A stretch of DNA of 27,098 bases from JBDTGE01 sp050742975 (GTDB lineage: Bacteria > Actinomycetota > Actinomycetes > Mycobacteriales > Jatrophihabitantaceae). Position numbers and translations under genes: made by a program. Below are positions 15,357 to 23,159 of this stretch, piece after piece. The stretch spans positions 1 through 27,098 of the forward strand of contig JBOGDQ010000192.1 in assembly GCA_050742975.1 (NCBI GenBank). Reading direction: 5' to 3'. How positions within the stretch are numbered: the first letter of the stretch is position 1; each line of letters begins with the position of its first letter. The notes beneath the pieces were generated by a model. The model searched no databases and was not told the DNA's origin. It worked only from the letters and a program-made list of their open reading frames with translations.

Positions 15357-16952
15357 TTGTTCGACACGCTGTCCGATCGCCTGTCCGCCGTCTTCACCAA
15401 CCTGCGTGGCAAGGGCCGGCTGTCCGAGGCCGACATCGATGCGACGGCCCGCGAGATCCGTCTCGCGCTGCTCGAGGCCGACGTCGCGCTTCCGGTGGTG
15501 CGTGGGTTCATCGCCGCGATCAAGGAGCGGGCCAAGGGCGAGGAGGTCTCCAAGGCGCTGAACCCGGCGCAGCAGGTCATCAAGATCGTCAACGACGAGC
15601 TGGTGGCCATCCTGGGCGGCGAGACCCGGCGCCTGCAGTTCGCCAAGCAGCCACCGACGGTGATCATGCTCGCCGGCCTGCAGGGCGCCGGCAAGACGAC
15701 CCTGGCCGGCAAGCTGGCCCGGTGGCTGAGCGATCAGGGGCACGCCCCGGTGCTCGTCGCGTGTGACCTGCAGCGGCCCAACGCGGTGACCCAGTTGCAG
15801 GTCGTCGGTGAGCGGGCCAAGGTCGCCGTCTACGCGCCGCAGCCGGGCAACGTCGGCGGTCGGGGAGAGGGCTCGTCGGACGGGCACAGCGGGGATCCCG
15901 TCCGGGTGGCCCGCGACTCGATCGAGTTCGCCCGCCGCGCCCAGCACGACATGGTCATCGTCGACACCGCCGGCCGGCTCGGCGTCGACGCCGAGATGAT
16001 GCAGCAGGCGGCGGACATCCGGGACGCGGTCCAGCCGCAGGAGGTCCTGTTCGTCGTCGACGCGATGGTCGGGCAGGACGCGGTCAACACCGCCGAGGCG
16101 TTCCGCGACGGCGTCGGGTTCACCGGCGTGGTGCTGACCAAGCTCGACGGGGACGCCCGCGGTGGCGCCGCACTCTCGGTGCGCGAGGTGACCGGTCAGC
16201 CGATCCTGTTCGCGTCCAACGGCGAGAAGCTGGAGGACTTCGACGTCTTCCACCCCGACCGGATGGCCTCGCGCATCCTCGGCATGGGCGACATGCTCAC
16301 CTTGATCGAGCAGGCCCAGCAGCACTTCGACGAGGCCGAGACCGAGAAGATGGCCGCCAAGCTCCAGGGCGGCATGAACAACTTCACCCTGGAGGACTTC
16401 CTCGACCAGCTCACCGCGATCCGGCGGATGGGCCCGATCGGGAACCTGCTGGGGATGCTGCCGGGCATGGGGCAGATGAAGGACGCCATGAGCCAGATCG
16501 ACGACAAGGACCTGGACCGGACGGCCGCCATCATCCGTTCGATGACGCCGCTCGAGCGGGAGAACCCGAAGCTGATCAACGGCTCGCGCCGGCTGCGCAT
16601 CGCCAACGGATCGGGCGTCCGTGTCAACGACGTCAACCAGCTCGTCGACCGGTTCTTCGAGGCCCGCAAGATGATGGGCCAGCTCGGCGGGATGGGCCTG
16701 CCCGGGATGCGCCGCAGCTCGTCGAAGAAGGGCAAGGGCAAGAAGGGCAAGAAGGGTCGTTCCTCGGGCGGCCGCGGTCCCACCCAGCCGAAGATGCCGG
16801 CAGGTCTCGCCGGCGGCATAGGTCCCGGCGGCATGGGTCCCGGCGGCATGGGTCCCGGCGGATTCCCCGGTGCGGGCCAGGGTGGCATGCCGCAGCTGCC
16901 GCCGGGCCTGAAGTTGCCCGACCTGTCGAAGCTGAAGCTTCCCGAGGAGTAG
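15357..16952 (+). CDS. ffh: Signal recognition particle GTPase
   Basis: Ffh binds 4.5S/SRP RNA and signal sequences and, with FtsY, delivers ribosomes to the membrane. The order is the N domain, the G domain with GLQGAGKTTL (107-116), DTAGR (203-207) and TKLDGDARGG (261-270), and the Met-rich M domain with FTLEDFLDQL and GMLPGMGQMK. A short Gly/Ser-rich insert (about 165-180) follows the second G strand. The 531-residue length exceeds typical Ffh (about 450) because of a C-terminal tail: a basic KKGKGKKGKKGR run and then Gly/Met/Pro repeats. The start is TTG 15357, six bases after AAGGA; the product begins FDTLSDRL as in other Ffh proteins. Confidence 0.97.
   Translation: MFDTLSDRLSAVFTNLRGKGRLSEADIDATAREIRLALLEADVALPVVRGFIAAIKERAKGEEVSKALNPAQQVIKIVNDELVAILGGETRRLQFAKQPPTVIMLAGLQGAGKTTLAGKLARWLSDQGHAPVLVACDLQRPNAVTQLQVVGERAKVAVYAPQPGNVGGRGEGSSDGHSGDPVRVARDSIEFARRAQHDMVIVDTAGRLGVDAEMMQQAADIRDAVQPQEVLFVVDAMVGQDAVNTAEAFRDGVGFTGVVLTKLDGDARGGAALSVREVTGQPILFASNGEKLEDFDVFHPDRMASRILGMGDMLTLIEQAQQHFDEAETEKMAAKLQGGMNNFTLEDFLDQLTAIRRMGPIGNLLGMLPGMGQMKDAMSQIDDKDLDRTAAIIRSMTPLERENPKLINGSRRLRIANGSGVRVNDVNQLVDRFFEARKMMGQLGGMGLPGMRRSSSKKGKGKKGKKGRSSGGRGPTQPKMPAGLAGGIGPGGMGPGGMGPGGFPGAGQGGMPQLPPGLKLPDLSKLKLPEE
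16812..16868 (+). repeat. 15-base tandem repeat within ffh
   Basis: About 3.7 copies of GGCGGCATGGGTCCC, encoding Gly-Gly-Met-Gly-Pro, form part of the disordered tail of Ffh. The first copy has ATA for ATG and the last is partial. Copy number probably varies among strains. Confidence 0.8.
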
Positions 16953-17059
16953 CCCGGCGGTGCTAATGCTCGTGCATGATCGCGAACATCTGGTAGATCG
17001 CGATGAGTGCGGACTGACTGAAGCTCAAGGCGGACTTTTACGGCGCCCGGTGCGGGGGA

Positions 17060-17422
17060 TCAGAGCCGGGCGGCGAGCAGCAGCAACTCGTCCGAGGACT
17101 CGGTCAGCCCGTCGCCGAACGCCCTGGCCACGCTCGACCAGCGGTCGTTGTGCGCCCGGAACGCTAGCCGCGCCGCTTCGGTGACGATGCGCTGCTCGAG
17201 GTAGAGCATGGTGTCGATGCGGTCGACCAGGGGCGACGAGGGCACGGCTTCGAGCCGATTGCGCAGCGAGCCGAAGGCCGACGTCAGGGCCCCGCAGACG
17301 CGGGCCAGATCCTGGCGCGGATCGAACTCGGTTCGGCAGCGTTCGACGGCTGCCACCACGGCGGGGAGCAGGCTCGCCGCCTCCCGCACGATGTCCCTCA
17401 GCCCGGCGTCCGCGGCTGTCAT
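17060..17422 (-). CDS. Unknown small helical protein
   Basis: I do not recognise this 120-residue protein. It is predicted to be all-helical, with no signal sequence, membrane helix or Cys pair beyond two Cys (in ERCRTEF and RVCGALT). Segments such as RIDTMLYLEQRIVTEAARLAFRAHNDRWSSVARAFGDGL suggest a helical bundle. The start at ATG 17422 is supported by a minus-strand TACCGT -10 box (17429-17434) ending six bases before it, so the message is probably leaderless. It lies 31 bases downstream of the EF-G-like gene on the same strand but appears to have its own promoter. It is convergent with ffh. Confidence 0.72.
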   Translation of the reverse strand: MTAADAGLRDIVREAASLLPAVVAAVERCRTEFDPRQDLARVCGALTSAFGSLRNRLEAVPSSPLVDRIDTMLYLEQRIVTEAARLAFRAHNDRWSSVARAFGDGLTESSDELLLLAARL

Positions 17423-17428
17423 GCATCA

Positions 17429-17434
17429 ACGGTA
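17429..17434 (-). promoter_or_regulatory. -10 box of the small helical protein gene
   Basis: TACCGT on the minus strand, six bases (TGATGC) before ATG 17422: leaderless layout. It lies between this gene and the end of the EF-G-like gene. Confidence 0.5.
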
Positions 17435-17453
17435 GACCGCCGGCCGGCCGGCG

Positions 17454-19628
17454 TCAGTCCGGCTTGCGCAGTGACTCGGCCACGTTCGCCGGGACGAGTT
17501 CGAGCCGGTCGAACCACCGGGTGAAGCGGCCGGTGCCTGAGGTCAGCGAGCGCAGGGTGATCGTGTACCGCGTGAGCTCGGACTCGGGCACCTCGGCGTG
17601 CACCACGGTGCGCTCCATTCCGCTGTGCGCAGTGGTGTCCGGCTCGGTCCCGGTGACCCGGCCGCGGCGTCCGGACAGGTCCGACAGCACGGCGCCGACG
17701 TGCGCATCGGGGACCAGGACGTCGACCCGGGCGATCGGTTCCAGCAGCGCCGGCCGGGCCGCTGCGGCCGCGTCCTTGACCGCCAGGCTCCCCGCGGTCT
17801 GGAACGCCGCGTCGGAGGAGTCCACGCTGTGCGACTTGCCGTCGACCAGGGTGACCTGCACGTCGGTGACCGGGATCCGCTCGCTGTCGAGACCGTGCTC
17901 GAGCTGCGCACGCGCGCCCTTCTCCACCGACGAGATGAACTGCGACGGGACGGCGCCGCCGACCACCTTCTCGACGAACTGAACCCCGGACCCGCGCGGC
18001 AGCGGCGTGATCACGACGTCGCACACGGCGAACTGGCCGTGGCCGCCGGACTGCTTCACCAGCCGGCCGTGACCGCGCGCCTCGGTGGTGAAGGTCTCGG
18101 ACAGCGCGACCCGCAACGGGACGGTGTCCACGTGCGCGCCCGTCGAGCGCAGCCGGTCGAGCACGACGTCGGCGTGCGCCTCGCCCAGGCACCACAGCAC
18201 GAGCTGACCGGTCTCCGGACGCCGCTCGACGCGGACCGACGGGTCGCCGGCCGTCAACCGGCCCAGCGCCTTCGCGAGCGCGTCCTCGTCACCGCGGGTG
18301 GCGGCCTGCACGGCGATCGGCAGCAACGGCTCGGGCATGTCCCAGGGCGCGATGAGCAGCGGATCGCCCTTGTCCGACACGGTGTCGCCTGTCTCCGCGC
18401 TACCGAACCGCCCGATCGCGCAGATGTCCCCGGCGATCGCCTGCTCGATCGGCCGCAGTGTCGCGCCGAGCGGCGAGTGCAGCTGGCCGACCCGCTCGTC
18501 CGTGTCGTGGTCGGGGTGGCCGCGGTCGGCAGCGCCGTGCCCGCTGATGTGCACCGCGGTGTCGGCGGTGATCGTCCCCGAGAACACCCGGAGCACGGAC
18601 AGCCGGCCGAGATACGGGTCGACGGTCGTGCGCACGATCTCGGCGACGAGCGGTCCGTTCGGATCGCAGCTGAGTGTGGGGCCGGGTGCGCCGTCGAGCG
18701 TCGTGGTCACCGGCGGATCGAGCTCGACCGGCGACGGGAAGCCGCCCGAGAGGATCTCGAGCAGTTCGGCCAGGCCCAGCCCGGTGGTAGCGCACGCGGG
18801 CAGCACCGGGAAGAACGTGCCGCGGGCGACGGCCGTCTCGAGATCGTCGATGAGCACGTCCAGCCCGATGTCCTCGCCGTTGAGGTAACGGTCCAGCAGT
18901 GACTCGTCCTCGCTGTTGTTGATGATCGCCTCGATCAGCGCGCCCCGGTCGTTGTCCAGCTCCACCTCCTCGACGCCGTCGGTCGACTCGCGGGGCGGGA
19001 ATCCCTCGCTGTAGTCGTAGATGACGCGGGTCAGCAGCCCGACGAGGCCCGTGGGCGCGAGCGCCTCGCCGCCCCCGACCGGCAGGTACAGCGGAAGCAC
19101 CGCCTGCCCGTCAGCGCCGCCGAACATCTCCTGGCAGGCGGTGACTGTGCCGGGGTAGTCGGCGCGTGGCGCGTCGAGCTTGGTGATGACGACGGCGCGT
19201 GGCGTGCCGAGCGCCGCGCACTCCTCCCACAGCGACACCGTGATCGGATCGATCTCGTCAGCGGCCGACACGACGAACAGCGCGGCGTCCGCGGCTCGCA
19301 GCCCGGCCCGTAACTCCCCGGTGAAGTCGGGGTATCCGGGCGTGTCGAGCAGGTTCACCATGACGTTGTCCCAGCGCAGCGGGCACACCGACAGCGCGAC
19401 CGAACGTTGCTGCGAGACCTCGACCGGATCGTGGTCGCTGACCGTGCTGCCGTCGGCCACCGAACCGGCGCGCGGGATCGTCCCGGTCGCGGCGAGCAGC
19501 GCCTCCACCAGCGTTGTCTTGCCACCGGACGAGTGCCCGACGAGCGTGACGTTGCGGATCTTCTCGGGACGGTCCGCGCTGTCGAACGAGGCTGTCGCGG
19601 TCTTGGTGACGGCCTTCTTCGTCGACAT
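17454..19628 (-). CDS. EF-G-like GTPase (FusA2/EF-G2 type)
   Basis: This 724-residue translational GTPase is a paralogue of elongation factor G with all five domains. The G domain has GHSSGGKTTL (about 31-40), DTPGYPDF (about 94) and TKLD (about 149) where EF-G has NKxD. The switch I segment EVSQQRSVAL lacks the RGITI sequence of true EF-G, a trait of the EF-G2 branch such as Rv0120c. Domain IV/V motifs include KQSGGHGQFAVCDV, FVEKVVGGAVPSQFI and EPIARVDVLVPDAHVGAVLSDLSGRRGRVTG. ATG 19628 is chosen because GGAGG lies eight bases upstream; the frame runs on to 19763 without a good site. The role of this branch is not settled; it should not replace the main EF-G. Confidence 0.92.
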   Translation of the reverse strand: MSTKKAVTKTATASFDSADRPEKIRNVTLVGHSSGGKTTLVEALLAATGTIPRAGSVADGSTVSDHDPVEVSQQRSVALSVCPLRWDNVMVNLLDTPGYPDFTGELRAGLRAADAALFVVSAADEIDPITVSLWEECAALGTPRAVVITKLDAPRADYPGTVTACQEMFGGADGQAVLPLYLPVGGGEALAPTGLVGLLTRVIYDYSEGFPPRESTDGVEEVELDNDRGALIEAIINNSEDESLLDRYLNGEDIGLDVLIDDLETAVARGTFFPVLPACATTGLGLAELLEILSGGFPSPVELDPPVTTTLDGAPGPTLSCDPNGPLVAEIVRTTVDPYLGRLSVLRVFSGTITADTAVHISGHGAADRGHPDHDTDERVGQLHSPLGATLRPIEQAIAGDICAIGRFGSAETGDTVSDKGDPLLIAPWDMPEPLLPIAVQAATRGDEDALAKALGRLTAGDPSVRVERRPETGQLVLWCLGEAHADVVLDRLRSTGAHVDTVPLRVALSETFTTEARGHGRLVKQSGGHGQFAVCDVVITPLPRGSGVQFVEKVVGGAVPSQFISSVEKGARAQLEHGLDSERIPVTDVQVTLVDGKSHSVDSSDAAFQTAGSLAVKDAAAAARPALLEPIARVDVLVPDAHVGAVLSDLSGRRGRVTGTEPDTTAHSGMERTVVHAEVPESELTRYTITLRSLTSGTGRFTRWFDRLELVPANVAESLRKPD

Positions 19629-19771
19629 TGCAGCGGCCTCCAGGTTGTCCACCGGGGAAAAGTGCTGTCCCGGCATTCGACACCCGATCGACCATTGCCG
19701 ACAAGCGATCTGAGCAGATCGGTCCGGGTCGACGGCTATCGTGGTAGCTCCTGACGTCACCACCTTCGGCC

Positions 19772-20437
19772 ATGTCGATCGCCCACGCCACCCGGAACGG
19801 ATATCTGTACAGCGTGCTCACCGCCACCCTTCGCGTCGTGTTCACCCGGCTGCTCAATCCGTTCGGAACGTGGCTCGCACGCATCGGCGTCACGCCCAAC
19901 GCGATCACCGTCTTCGGCACGCTCGGCGCGATGGCAGGTGCGCTGGTGTTCTTCACCCGCGGCTGGTGGATGACGGGGACGCTGCTGATCTGGGCGTTCG
20001 TGATGCTGGACATGCTGGACGGGCTGGTCGCCCGCATCAGCGGCAAGAGTTCCAAGTTCGGCGCGGTGCTGGACTCGACGTGCGACCGCTTCGCCGACGC
20101 CGCGGTGTTCGCGACGATCGGCTGGTACTTCGCGCTGCACGGCCAGCGCTGGATGTTGCTCGCTGCGCTGCTGTGCCTCGTGCTCGGTGCGGTGACCTCC
20201 TACATCCGGGCCCGGGCGGAGGCGGCCGGATTCACCTGCAACGTGGGCATCGCCGAGCGCACCGACCGGTTGATAATCGTGCTCGTGGGGACGGGGCTCA
20301 CCGGCGACCCGTTCCACATACCGTTCGTCCAGGCGATCGCATTGTGGCTGCTGGTAGCGGCGTCCACCGTCACCGTCGGCCAGCGGCTTGCGAGCGTGTA
20401 CCAGCAGTCGAAGGCCCTGGAGTCGGCGGAGGCCTGA
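19772..20437 (+). CDS. pgsA: CDP-alcohol phosphatidyltransferase (phosphatidylinositol phosphate synthase)
   Basis: This 221-residue membrane enzyme carries the CDP-alcohol phosphotransferase signature D-x2-DG-x2-AR-x8-G-x3-D-x3-D, seen as DMLDGLVAR...FGAVLDSTCD (about residues 88-112). In actinobacteria the copy next to patA and pimA makes phosphatidylinositol phosphate from CDP-diacylglycerol and inositol phosphate, which is then dephosphorylated to the acceptor for PimA. Several membrane helices and the conserved SYIRARAEAAGF and ERTDRL segments are visible. A TATCGT -10 candidate (19737-19742) lies 29 bases before ATG 19772. Its stop overlaps the next start (TGATG), placing it first in a pgsA-patA-pimA operon. 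Confidence 0.93.
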   Translation: MSIAHATRNGYLYSVLTATLRVVFTRLLNPFGTWLARIGVTPNAITVFGTLGAMAGALVFFTRGWWMTGTLLIWAFVMLDMLDGLVARISGKSSKFGAVLDSTCDRFADAAVFATIGWYFALHGQRWMLLAALLCLVLGAVTSYIRARAEAAGFTCNVGIAERTDRLIIVLVGTGLTGDPFHIPFVQAIALWLLVAASTVTVGQRLASVYQQSKALESAEA

Positions 20438-21381
20438 TGTTCGAACCGGCGCGCAGGGGATCCGCCCGCTTGCGGGACAGGGTGATCGACCTCGGCTACG
20501 CCACGGGCTGGAGTGCGGTGATGTCCGCGCCCGCTGCCGTCTCCGGGCGCGCGTTCCGCGCGGCAGCGGACCTGGCGACCGTCCGCAACGGGGCGGGCAC
20601 CCAGCAACTGCGCAAGAACCTGCGCCGTGTCGTCGGACCGGACGTCTCCGAGCTGCGGATGGATCGGCTCGTCGGTGATGCGTTGCGCTCGTACTCGCGG
20701 TATTGGCTGGAGACGTTCCGCCTGCCGAAGATGGACCTGACGCGCGTGGTCGCCCGCACCGACGCGAACACGACCGGGAGCGAGCACCTCGACGCCGCGC
20801 TCTCGGCGGGACGGGGCGCGATCATCGCCCTTCCCCATCAAGGCAACTGGGACGTCGCCGGCGCGTGGTTGATCGCGCACAGCGGCCCGTTCGCCACCGT
20901 CGCCGAGCGGCTGCAGCCCGAGTCGCTGTTCGACCGCTTCGTCGAGTACCGCGAGAGCCTGGGCATGGAGGTGATCGCGCTGACCGGGGCAGTGCGCTCG
21001 CCGATCTCCGTGCTGACCGAGCGGCTGTCCGAGAACAAGGTGGTCTGTCTGCTCGCCGACCGCGACCTGTCCCACAACGGCATCCAGGTGCAGTTCTTCG
21101 GCGAGGCCACGCGGATGCCGGGCGGGCCCGCGCTGCTCGCGGCGACGACCGGCGCGGCACTGCTGCCGGTCAGCCTGTGGTTCACCGACGACGGCGGCTG
21201 GGGCCAGCGCATCCACCCGGCGCTGAGCATCCCCGAGGGGCGGCTGCGCGAGCGGGTGCAGTCGAGCACGCAGGCCCTCGCCGACGCGTTCGCCGAGGGC
21301 ATCGCCGCCCATCCGGTCGACTGGCACATGATGCAGCGCCTCTGGTTGGCCGACCTGCCGCAGCGGGCGAGCGCCGGCTGA
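20437..21381 (+). CDS. patA: Phosphatidylinositol mannoside acyltransferase (PatA-like, LABT family)
   Basis: This 314-residue membrane-associated acyltransferase belongs to the lipid A lauroyl acyltransferase family. In actinobacteria the copy between pgsA and pimA (Rv2611c/PatA) acylates the mannose of PIM1/PIM2 with palmitoyl-CoA. The catalytic H-x4-D motif is visible as ALPHQGNWDVAGAW (about residue 131), followed by VAERLQPESLFDRFVEYRESLGM and LADRDLSHNGIQVQFFG. The N-terminus is basic and hydrophobic, fitting membrane attachment. ATG 20437 overlaps the pgsA stop and its own stop overlaps the pimA start (TGATG), so the three are translationally coupled. Confidence 0.92.
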   Translation: MFEPARRGSARLRDRVIDLGYATGWSAVMSAPAAVSGRAFRAAADLATVRNGAGTQQLRKNLRRVVGPDVSELRMDRLVGDALRSYSRYWLETFRLPKMDLTRVVARTDANTTGSEHLDAALSAGRGAIIALPHQGNWDVAGAWLIAHSGPFATVAERLQPESLFDRFVEYRESLGMEVIALTGAVRSPISVLTERLSENKVVCLLADRDLSHNGIQVQFFGEATRMPGGPALLAATTGAALLPVSLWFTDDGGWGQRIHPALSIPEGRLRERVQSSTQALADAFAEGIAAHPVDWHMMQRLWLADLPQRASAG

Positions 21382-22505
21382 TGCGCGTGGGGATCGTCTG
21401 CCCGTACTCCTGGGACATCCCCGGGGGCGTGCAGGCGCACGTGCGCGACCTGGCCGAGAAGCTGATCGAGCTCGGGCACACCGTGTCCGTGCTCGCGCCC
21501 GGCGACGAGGACCTGCCCGGGCTGGCCCCGTACGTGGTGATGGCCGGCAAGGCCGTCCCGATCCCGTACAACGGGTCGGTCGCGCGGCTGCAGTTCGGGA
21601 TCGTCTCCGCCGCCCGGGTCCGGCGGTGGCTGCGCGACGGCGCGTTCGACGTCGTCCACGTGCACGAGCCGGCGCCGCCCAGCCTGTCGTTGCTGACCTG
21701 CATGATCCACGACGGCCCGCTGGTCGCGACGTTCCACGCGTCCACCGCGCGCTCGCGGTTCTACTCGATGTTCGACACCGTGCTGCAGCCCTTCCTGGAG
21801 AAGCTGACCGGACGGATCGCGGTGTCGCCGGCCGCCCGCAAGGTGATCGTCGAGCATCTGGGTGCCGACGCGGTCGTCATCCCCAACGGCGTCGAGATCA
21901 GGCACTTCGCGAACGCGACACCGCTGCCCGGATACCCACGCCGGGGTGGGACGATCGGCTTCATCGGCCGCTACGACGAGCCGCGCAAGGGCATGGACGT
22001 CCTGATCCGTGCGCTCGCCCGGCTGGTGCCGGAACGGCCGGACCTGCACCTGCTCGTCGCCGGGCGGGGCGACGCGGACGAGTTCCGCTCGCGGCTGCCC
22101 GCCGCGCTGGCCGGGCACGTGCAGCTGCTTGGCCAGGTCACCGAGGCGGACAAGGCCTCGATGCTGCGCAGCGTCGAGGTCTACTGCGCTCCTAACACCG
22201 GCCAGGAGAGCTTCGGGGTGATCCTGCTCGAGGCGATGGCGGCCCGGACCGCAGTCGTGGCCAGCGACCTCGAGGCTTTCCGGCGGGTGCTCGGCGCCGG
22301 GACGGCGGGAGAGTTGTTCGCGACGGGGGACGGCGCCGCACTGGCCGCCTCGCTGGCCCGCGTCCTCGACGACAGCGACCTGCGCACCCGGCTGATCGAC
22401 GCCGGTACCCGCGCGGTAGCCCCGTACGACTGGAACGTCGTGGCCCACGAGGTTCTGCGCGTGTACGACCTGGCCATCGCCGGTGCGGGCGTGCCCTTGG
22501 CCTGA
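21381..22505 (+). CDS. pimA: Phosphatidylinositol alpha-mannosyltransferase
   Basis: PimA transfers mannose from GDP-mannose to the 2-OH of inositol in phosphatidylinositol at the cytoplasmic face of the membrane, starting PIM, lipomannan and LAM synthesis. The 374-residue product is a GT4 (GT-B fold) enzyme. It begins MRVGIVCPYSWDIPGGVQAHV, contains VPYNGSVARLQFG near residue 55, HVHEPAPPSLSLL, GFIGRYDEPRKGMDVLI and the E-x7-E nucleotide-sugar motif ESFGVILLE. Both Rossmann halves are intact. The start overlaps the stop of patA. Together with pgsA and patA it forms the conserved PIM cluster. Confidence 0.95.
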   Translation: MRVGIVCPYSWDIPGGVQAHVRDLAEKLIELGHTVSVLAPGDEDLPGLAPYVVMAGKAVPIPYNGSVARLQFGIVSAARVRRWLRDGAFDVVHVHEPAPPSLSLLTCMIHDGPLVATFHASTARSRFYSMFDTVLQPFLEKLTGRIAVSPAARKVIVEHLGADAVVIPNGVEIRHFANATPLPGYPRRGGTIGFIGRYDEPRKGMDVLIRALARLVPERPDLHLLVAGRGDADEFRSRLPAALAGHVQLLGQVTEADKASMLRSVEVYCAPNTGQESFGVILLEAMAARTAVVASDLEAFRRVLGAGTAGELFATGDGAALAASLARVLDDSDLRTRLIDAGTRAVAPYDWNVVAHEVLRVYDLAIAGAGVPLA

Positions 22506-22557
22506 AACGTCGCCGCCTCGATCCGGGGCGGGCGCGGGGCGTAGCCGGCTCCGCAAC

Positions 22558-22563
22558 TAGAGT
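22558..22563 (+). promoter_or_regulatory. -10 box upstream of the LemA-like gene
   Basis: TAGAGT lies eight bases before GTG 22572; transcription would start at or just before the start codon. The gene could also be read through from pimA, 66 bases upstream. Confidence 0.4.
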
Positions 22564-22571
22564 CGGCCACC

Positions 22572-23159
22572 GTGCTCCCCGTTGGCTGGCTCGTCGGCGC
22601 CGTGATCGTCGCGGTCCTGCTGTCCATGTGGATCACGTTCACCCTGACCCGGCTCGACCGCCTGCATGCACGGGTGGACGCAGCCTGGGCGGCCCTCGAC
22701 GCGCAGCTGGTGCGCCGGGCAGCAGCCTTGCAGCATGTCGCGGAGTCGACCGACAGTGGGGTGCGTCCGGATCTGCGGCGCCCCTGTGAGCAGGTTGCAC
22801 AGGCGGCGCTCGGTGTCGAGGGTGAGCTGGAAAGACAGGCGGCCGAGAACGCCGTCGGGCACATGATCACCAGGCTCGCCGAGGTCGACGAGCCGCTCCA
22901 CCCCGAGGCCGAGGCCGAGCTGCGCGAGGGCGCGGCCAGGGTCCAGGTGGCGCGCCGCTTCTACAACGACGCGGTGCGTGACACGAGAACGCTGCGGGCG
23001 CGGCGAATGCCTCGTCTGCTGCGACTCGCCGGGCGGCGGGTCATGCCACAGTTCTTCGACATCGATGACACTGTGACCATGCCGGTGCGCCTGGCGCGTC
23101 CGCTGAGCTCACCCGGGATCGATGCGGGTGACCCTGATACGACGAAGGATCTGACATGA
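22572..23159 (+). CDS. LemA-like membrane-anchored protein
   Basis: This 195-residue protein has one N-terminal helix (about residues 4-27) followed by a helical, partly coiled domain. The segments LTRLDRLHARVDAAWAALDAQLVRRA and RFYNDAVRDTRTLRARRMPRLLR, ending in QFFDID, match the layout of LemA proteins (N-terminal membrane helix, three- to four-helix bundle, RYNDAV motif). Function in this family is unknown. In M. tuberculosis a membrane protein gene (Rv2609c) occupies this place after pimA, as I recall. GTG 22572 is supported by its closeness to the -10 box. Its stop overlaps the following lipoprotein gene (ATGA), so the two are cotranslated. Confidence 0.75.
   Translation: MLPVGWLVGAVIVAVLLSMWITFTLTRLDRLHARVDAAWAALDAQLVRRAAALQHVAESTDSGVRPDLRRPCEQVAQAALGVEGELERQAAENAVGHMITRLAEVDEPLHPEAEAELREGAARVQVARRFYNDAVRDTRTLRARRMPRLLRLAGRRVMPQFFDIDDTVTMPVRLARPLSSPGIDAGDPDTTKDLT

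Noticed and set aside
16812..16868. Short tandem repeats as a possible CRISPR-like array
   Set aside because: Units are adjacent with no spacers and encode an in-frame Gly-Met-Pro tail of Ffh.
20838..22556. 572-codon minus-strand frame opposite patA and pimA
   Set aside because: Same reason: shadow of two recognised genes with catalytic motifs on the plus strand.
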